From: Gemmatimonadota bacterium
GTDB taxonomy: Bacteria > Latescibacterota > UBA2968
Direction of reading: 5' to 3'
Assembly (NCBI GenBank): GCA_026706845.1
Contig: JAPOXY010000030.1
Span: forward strand, 1-45,902
DNA: 45,902 bases
Under the pieces are notes generated by a model. That model did no database searches. It was not told the DNA's origin and worked only from the letters and a program-made list of their open reading frames with translations. Below are positions 41,788 to 45,902 of this stretch, one piece after another (within the stretch, counting starts at the first letter, position 1; each line of letters starts with the position of its first letter). Made by a program: the position numbers and the translations under genes.

Positions 41788-42642
41788 CTATCTGTGGCTC
41801 CACGTAAGGGATTCATCGCTGTTCGCCTTCAGCCAGGTACGTAGAGGTACGTCCTCTTCTGAAGGTAGATAGTAGCCCGCCTGTTTGGTTGTCGCTCCGA
41901 GGAGTTGTCGGCGAATCGGGTCCAGATGCTCGAAGAGATGGTCAACTTCCATGATGCACTTGGGCCGGATCCAGCGATATGCATAGCCGTAGAAGAGGAC
42001 TTTTCTCGGTCTATTTAAGTAGTTGGGACTCGAGGCGTGCCACAGTCGCCGGTCGAACAGGACGGCCGACCCGGCGTTGACCCGTATGGGCATGCCGTTG
42101 ATGGGCATTTCGTCATCGGAATAGGTGAGTTGCTTGTTTGCCTGCTGCCTTGGCGCAATATAGAAGTTCGCTACGCCGACATCGGTGGTGTCGGTCAGGA
42201 AGAAGGCAACCTTCAGCGACAACATAGGATTCACCGGAAGTCCCTCCATGTCGAGGTCGCCATTGGATTGATTCTGGTCCTGATGCCAGCCTAATTTTTT
42301 GCTGGTAGGCGGGGGCTTGCTCGTTGGCGGCGTAGTAACCATCTGCGTGTGGAATAGATATATATTCCATCCCATGAGGCCCCAGACCTTTGGGAAGGTG
42401 GTGGGATAGTCTATGAGGTCCAGAAGCGATGCGTCCTTGCCAATGCAGTCGTGTGCGTTTACCCGCTGCGCCGGATTCATGCCCTCCTTTTGCCGGATTC
42501 GTGCGTCAATGCGATCGACTGCGGCTATAGCTGTTTCGAGCATCTCTTCGTCGAGTGCGTTTTCTATGACGAAATAGCCGTCGCGCTGAAACTGCTGGCG
42601 TTCCTCGTCTGTGAGTCTGTAGTCCAGGCAGGATCTATCCAT
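41788..42642 (-). CDS. Phytanoyl-CoA dioxygenase (PhyH) family protein
   Basis: A 284-residue oxygenase with AAGGAG nine bases before ATG. The iron triad is intact: GWHQDQ (His120, Asp122) and RLWHASSPN (His202). YFVIENAL near residue 25 is the usual N-terminal strand. Its start follows the sulfatase stop directly (TAG-ATG). The substrate is unknown. Confidence 0.88.
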   Translation of the reverse strand: MDRSCLDYRLTDEERQQFQRDGYFVIENALDEEMLETAIAAVDRIDARIRQKEGMNPAQRVNAHDCIGKDASLLDLIDYPTTFPKVWGLMGWNIYLFHTQMVTTPPTSKPPPTSKKLGWHQDQNQSNGDLDMEGLPVNPMLSLKVAFFLTDTTDVGVANFYIAPRQQANKQLTYSDDEMPINGMPIRVNAGSAVLFDRRLWHASSPNYLNRPRKVLFYGYAYRWIRPKCIMEVDHLFEHLDPIRRQLLGATTKQAGYYLPSEEDVPLRTWLKANSDESLTWSHR

Positions 42643-44109
42643 CTATATTATCTCCTTGTGAACTTGCCGCAGGCGGTCGTGAATGATGCGTTTTCTGTCT
42701 GTGGGGTCTTCTGTTGGGAATTGCATGCCGATGCGGGTGAACAGGGGTTTGTACCCGCGGGCGTGGTTGAGTTGCGTGTCGGTGAGAAATGTCAGCAGTC
42801 TGTTGCGGAGACGCTGGGCTGTGTCTGCATGTGCGAGTGACTGGGCGAGGTTTTGCATTTCATGCGGGTCGTTTTGCAGGTCGTACAGGCGTTCATTTTG
42901 GGCCTGGATGGACCATTTCCACCGGGTGTCGCGGACCATGTAACAGAACTGGTCTTGGCGGGAGATTTCAGAGAAGACGGCGTCGTGAACGCGGTCGGTT
43001 TCGCCGCTGACGATGGGCAGGAGTGAGACTGCCTGGCAGTAGTCCGGGATTTCCGTGCCCGCGAGGTCCAGGAAGGTTGGAAACAGGTCCAGGAAGGAGA
43101 CAGGCGAGGCGTTGCGGTGCCCGCTGGCGACGGGCGCTGCCGGTCCGCCGATGATGAGGGGTACGCGCGCGGATCCTTCCTCAAAGCCGGTTTTGGAGAC
43201 GAGGCCGTGCTCACCCATGCGTTCTCCGTGGTCTGAGGTAAATACGATGACGGTGTTTTTCCAGTTGCCGCGTTTTTTTAAGGCGGCTATGATTTCTCCT
43301 ACGCGGTCATCGAAGTGGGTGATTTTGCCCATGTACTGGGCGGTCATTTCGGCGATGGCCTGGCGACCGTATTTGCAGCGTTTCTCGTTGTAGTTCTCTG
43401 GCAGGACGATATCGGCGGGATCGTACATTTTGGCGTATTTGCCGGGTGCGTCCAGAGGTGGATGAGGTCCTGGAAAGCTGGCGAAGAGGAATAGGGGTTT
43501 GTCGGTGGGGGCGCGATCGAGGTACGCCAGCGTTTGTCGGCAGACGTAGCCGTCCGGCGTCATGTCTGGCGGTAGGGGCGAGGGCCGGGGGGTGTATTGC
43601 CCATCTACATAGCGGTCGCCAATGTCGGTGATGAAGGTGTCGAGGAGTCCTTTCTCTTTTAGCAGACGGCTGTAGCCCGTGTTCAGGAAGGGGCCCTGGA
43701 ATGGTGTCGAGGTTTCTTCGGCCCAGTCCAGTCCGAGCTGGTCGTAGTAGTCCCGATAGTCTTCATAGTCCTGGCCCCATTCCAGGCTGAAGTAATGGTA
43801 TTTTCCGATCTTTGCTGTGGTGTAGCCAGTTTCTTGCAGGCAGCGGAAGAGGGTGACTTGTTCGGGTGGGAATAGTTTGCCGGTGTAGTTGCAAAAGAAT
43901 CCGTGCGCGTGTGGGTAGAGGCCGCTGGCGAGCGATGCGCGCGCTGGCATGCATACGGGCGCTGGCGTGTAGGCCGCGTCGAAGATACAGCCGCTGGCCG
44001 CAAGCGCGTCGAGGTGCGGGGTTTGTACTTGCGGATGTCCTGCGCATCTTAGATATCGCGCGTTCCACTGGTCGGAACAGATGAAGATTATGTCGGGTCT
44101 GGTATTCAT
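42643..44109 (-). CDS. Formylglycine-dependent sulfatase
   Basis: A 488-residue arylsulfatase-family protein. Metal ligands begin with DIIFICSDQW (Asp13). Cys53 in PVCMPARASLASG is the C-x-P-x-R site for formylglycine conversion. TSDHGERMGEHG supplies the C-terminal metal Asp/His. No signal peptide is visible, so it likely acts in the cytoplasm on small sulfated substrates. It overlaps the Gfo gene by four bases (ATGA) and is directly followed by a PhyH gene. An FGE is needed and none is seen here. Confidence 0.9.
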   Translation of the reverse strand: MNTRPDIIFICSDQWNARYLRCAGHPQVQTPHLDALAASGCIFDAAYTPAPVCMPARASLASGLYPHAHGFFCNYTGKLFPPEQVTLFRCLQETGYTTAKIGKYHYFSLEWGQDYEDYRDYYDQLGLDWAEETSTPFQGPFLNTGYSRLLKEKGLLDTFITDIGDRYVDGQYTPRPSPLPPDMTPDGYVCRQTLAYLDRAPTDKPLFLFASFPGPHPPLDAPGKYAKMYDPADIVLPENYNEKRCKYGRQAIAEMTAQYMGKITHFDDRVGEIIAALKKRGNWKNTVIVFTSDHGERMGEHGLVSKTGFEEGSARVPLIIGGPAAPVASGHRNASPVSFLDLFPTFLDLAGTEIPDYCQAVSLLPIVSGETDRVHDAVFSEISRQDQFCYMVRDTRWKWSIQAQNERLYDLQNDPHEMQNLAQSLAHADTAQRLRNRLLTFLTDTQLNHARGYKPLFTRIGMQFPTEDPTDRKRIIHDRLRQVHKEII

Positions 44110-45203
44110 GGGTGGTCCTCTGTTATTGGGAATACTTTTTCTACATTTCCGCTGGCTATGGAAGCTTCAATGGCATGGAGCAGTGCTGTGGTGCGGGCCG
44201 CATCTGCAAAATCCGATCGGATTGCAGAGGTCAACGACGGGTTGCGGATGGCGTTTAAAAATACTTCTATTTCCTCATAATGTGGGGGGTCGGGTGGGTC
44301 TTGCGGTTGTCGGTTGGGGTGGATTTCGCCGCTTCGCCCCATGGCCGGTCCCTGCGGAAATTGTTCGGTAATGCTTTTGGGTTTTTCATCTGGTGCTCCG
44401 ACCGAGCCTTCAATTCTGGGGGGGATGGTGGAAAGCGAAAGCCGAATATCTCTGCCGAAGAAGGTGAGGTCGTTCCGCCTTTGTGCGCAGGCCCACGATA
44501 GGAGAATACAGCCGATTGCTCCGGAGGAGAACTGGAGATTGATCGACATGCTGTCTTCGATTGTGAAGCTGTCGCTGATGGGAATTGTCAGGTTGCTGCC
44601 AAGAGCGTGTACAGCGTCAATATCACCGGCAATATAGCGGATTACGTCGAGGGTGTGGATCGTGTTGTCGAATAGTGATCCGCCTTTTTCTTTGAGGTAA
44701 AACCAGTCGGCTCCGAGATTGCGGGTCAATCCCGGGCTGGTGATTACAGAGGCATTCACCAGATTGATCTGCCTACCTTCCAATAGCTCCAGGCATCGAT
44801 CTACAGAGGGCGCGTAGCGCTGGTTAAAGCCGACGCTGTGAATTAGTCTGGTGTTTTGTAGGAGTGCGACGATTTCACGTGCTTCTTGCAGGGATTGGGC
44901 GGGGGGTTTTTCGCAGAGGAAGGGCACATTGTGCTGTACAGCGGCCTGTATGACTGGTTTGCGAAGAACGGGAGGCGTGCAGATGAGTATCGCGCCCAGG
45001 TCCTCGATTTCTTCGAAGATTTTTTCCCAATCTGTGTATGCCTGTGCTCCATAAGTAGCGGCTTTGGCGCGTGCCAGGTTTTCGTCCAGGTCGCATATCG
45101 CGGCGATGCGATTGCCACCGAGAAATGCGAGGTTTTCCAGGTGTCGCGTGGCGATGTTTCCCGCGCCTATTACAGCTATGTTGATCAATCTCTCCCGGTC
45201 CAT
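44106..45203 (-). CDS. Gfo/Idh/MocA-family oxidoreductase
   Basis: A 365-residue protein. The start at 45203 (MDRERLINIAVIGAGN) has TGAGGAAA seven bases upstream; ATGs at 45215 and 45239 lack good spacing or overlap the preceding gene. Rossmann loop GAGNIATRH, AICDLDENLARAKA and VPFLCEKPPAQSL (EKP, conserved catalytic Lys) are typical. FNQRYAPSV and GGSLFDNTIHTLDVIRY match the C-terminal domain. NAD(P)-dependent oxidation of sugars or inositols is likely. It lies between the truncated PhyH and the sulfatase in one operon. Confidence 0.88.
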   Translation of the reverse strand: MDRERLINIAVIGAGNIATRHLENLAFLGGNRIAAICDLDENLARAKAATYGAQAYTDWEKIFEEIEDLGAILICTPPVLRKPVIQAAVQHNVPFLCEKPPAQSLQEAREIVALLQNTRLIHSVGFNQRYAPSVDRCLELLEGRQINLVNASVITSPGLTRNLGADWFYLKEKGGSLFDNTIHTLDVIRYIAGDIDAVHALGSNLTIPISDSFTIEDSMSINLQFSSGAIGCILLSWACAQRRNDLTFFGRDIRLSLSTIPPRIEGSVGAPDEKPKSITEQFPQGPAMGRSGEIHPNRQPQDPPDPPHYEEIEVFLNAIRNPSLTSAIRSDFADAARTTALLHAIEASIASGNVEKVFPITEDHP

Positions 45204-45216
45204 AGTTTTCCTCATA

Positions 45217-45606
45217 TCAAGATTCTCGCACGCCTTCAAATTCTCGCCAGATATCTGTCAGCACTTCGGTCCCGTTTTTCTGGATATCTACGTGGTTTAG
45301 ACGGAAGATCACTGCATACCGGATATGCGGCGATAGATTGGGGCCAGCCGCGTGTACCATCTGGTGATGCACCAGCACTGCGTCTCCTGCTTTTGCGGTG
45401 ATCTGCACCGGGCGATGGGGCAATTCTTCTCTCAGTCTGGGAAGGTCCTGGAATAGCTGGCCGTGTCCGTTTGTTCGAAAATACGACTCCAAATAGCGGT
45501 GGGATCCCGGCCATACCGTAAAATTGCCCATATACGGCTCGGGCAAGTCCGATAGCATTACCACGCAAATAGCGGTAAAGTTTCGCCAGAATTCTCCTTC
45601 GGGCAC
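45217..45606 (-). pseudogene. 5'-truncated phytanoyl-CoA dioxygenase
   Basis: Only the last ~129 residues of a PhyH remain, opening VPEGEFWRNFTAICVVMLS and including GNFTVWPGSHRY, HHQMVHAAGPN (distal His) and the 2-oxoglutarate Arg. The usual N-terminal half with the HxD/G motif is missing: upstream the frame hits a stop within 20 codons at about 45635. The apparent start is GTG at 45606. Sequence 45607-45902 does not encode the missing part. It heads the minus-strand operon, so the truncation probably removed its promoter too. Confidence 0.75.
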
Positions 45607-45902
45607 TTTGGTTTTTTTTCTGCGGTGAAGATTGTCTTAAGTTGGGTGAATCGGACGGATTGTAGTAGATGATCGAGCGGAGAAGAATTTACAGAAGCCC
45701 ACACGGGAAGGGTTCTATCCAGTGATTAAAAGGCAAGGAACCACCTGAAGTCATACATCGCGTTGGTTTGAATCAGAAACCGCTTCTTTTTTTGATGCCA
45801 TGAATTTTCAGCGATGGCAGATCAACTTTGCACATTATGTTGTGCCAGTCTGTCCTGCTACGGAGATGCAATCAGCGGTTCTATCTCCCGCTCAATTTGG
45901 CG
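45607..45902. other. Non-coding or foreign sequence upstream of the truncated PhyH
   Basis: About 295 bp with several stops in all frames. At the far end the minus strand reads RQIEREIEPLIASP and a stop, possibly the last codons of an unseen gene. It may be the remnant of an insertion that cut the PhyH gene; I could not identify it. Confidence 0.35.

Overview
The window looks like a chromosomal stretch of an uncultured, environmental, Gram-negative-type bacterium. The closest fit I can offer is a Poribacteria- or Latescibacterota-like lineage. That placement is inferred from gene content: several phytanoyl-CoA-type Fe(II)/2-oxoglutarate dioxygenases, a sulfatase, a sialidase-like protein, a dockerin-type thioredoxin, a secreted cohesin/dockerin leucine-rich-repeat protein, and giant FtsX/MacB permeases. 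No rRNA, tRNA or marker gene fixes the taxon.

Layout. 1-2.3 kb: two convergent remnants of AAA-ATPase/DUF4276 cassettes (defence-like), with a scar region of broken genes at 960-1226. 2.4-4.2 kb: a double-domain PhyH dioxygenase whose N-terminal half appears catalytically dead. 4.4-5.98 kb: a TnpB-only IS200/IS605-type element, inserted directly in front of a two-gene epimerase operon (5.98-7.4 kb). 7.4-14.9 kb: three tandem 800-residue ABC permeases preceded by a textbook sigma-54 promoter with two upstream enhancer-like dyads. A HAD hydrolase and a fourth, divergently oriented permease follow (15.2-18.5 kb). 18.5-26.25 kb: ten codirectional minus-strand genes for small-molecule or protein-modifying enzymes (C45 Ntn hydrolase, CHAT/caspase-like protease, GNAT, GrpB, two methyltransferases, HAD, two APH-fold kinases, NUDIX) plus an orphan DUF433. 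26.4-27.5 kb: a nucleotidyltransferase pair and a frameshifted AbrB-like antitoxin. 27.5-30.8 kb: two exported proteins with dockerin repeats, closed by a strong terminator.

30.8-45.9 kb is catabolic: a TIM-barrel isomerase with a nucleoside hydrolase; two small hypotheticals; an operon of sialidase-like protein, class I fumarase and aldo-keto-like protein; a plus-strand operon of PhyH, HpcH/HpaI aldolase, PIG-L-like protein and TIM-barrel isomerase; and a minus-strand operon of (5'-truncated) PhyH, Gfo/Idh/MocA oxidoreductase, sulfatase, PhyH and acetate kinase. Together these suggest import-independent, cytoplasmic processing of sulfated or acidic sugars and small organic molecules, feeding pyruvate/aldehyde, fumarate and acetate nodes.

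The most interesting non-standard signals are: the sigma-54 promoter with two dyads 21 bp apart driving the permeases; a dispersed ~70-bp hairpin repeat present three times (12.38, 18.52 and 21.25 kb), one copy of which forms the C-terminus of the C45 hydrolase; the TnpB element end that supplies the Shine-Dalgarno sequence of the downstream gene; the Gln-for-His replacements in the fused PhyH; and the gene scars between the two ATPase cassettes.
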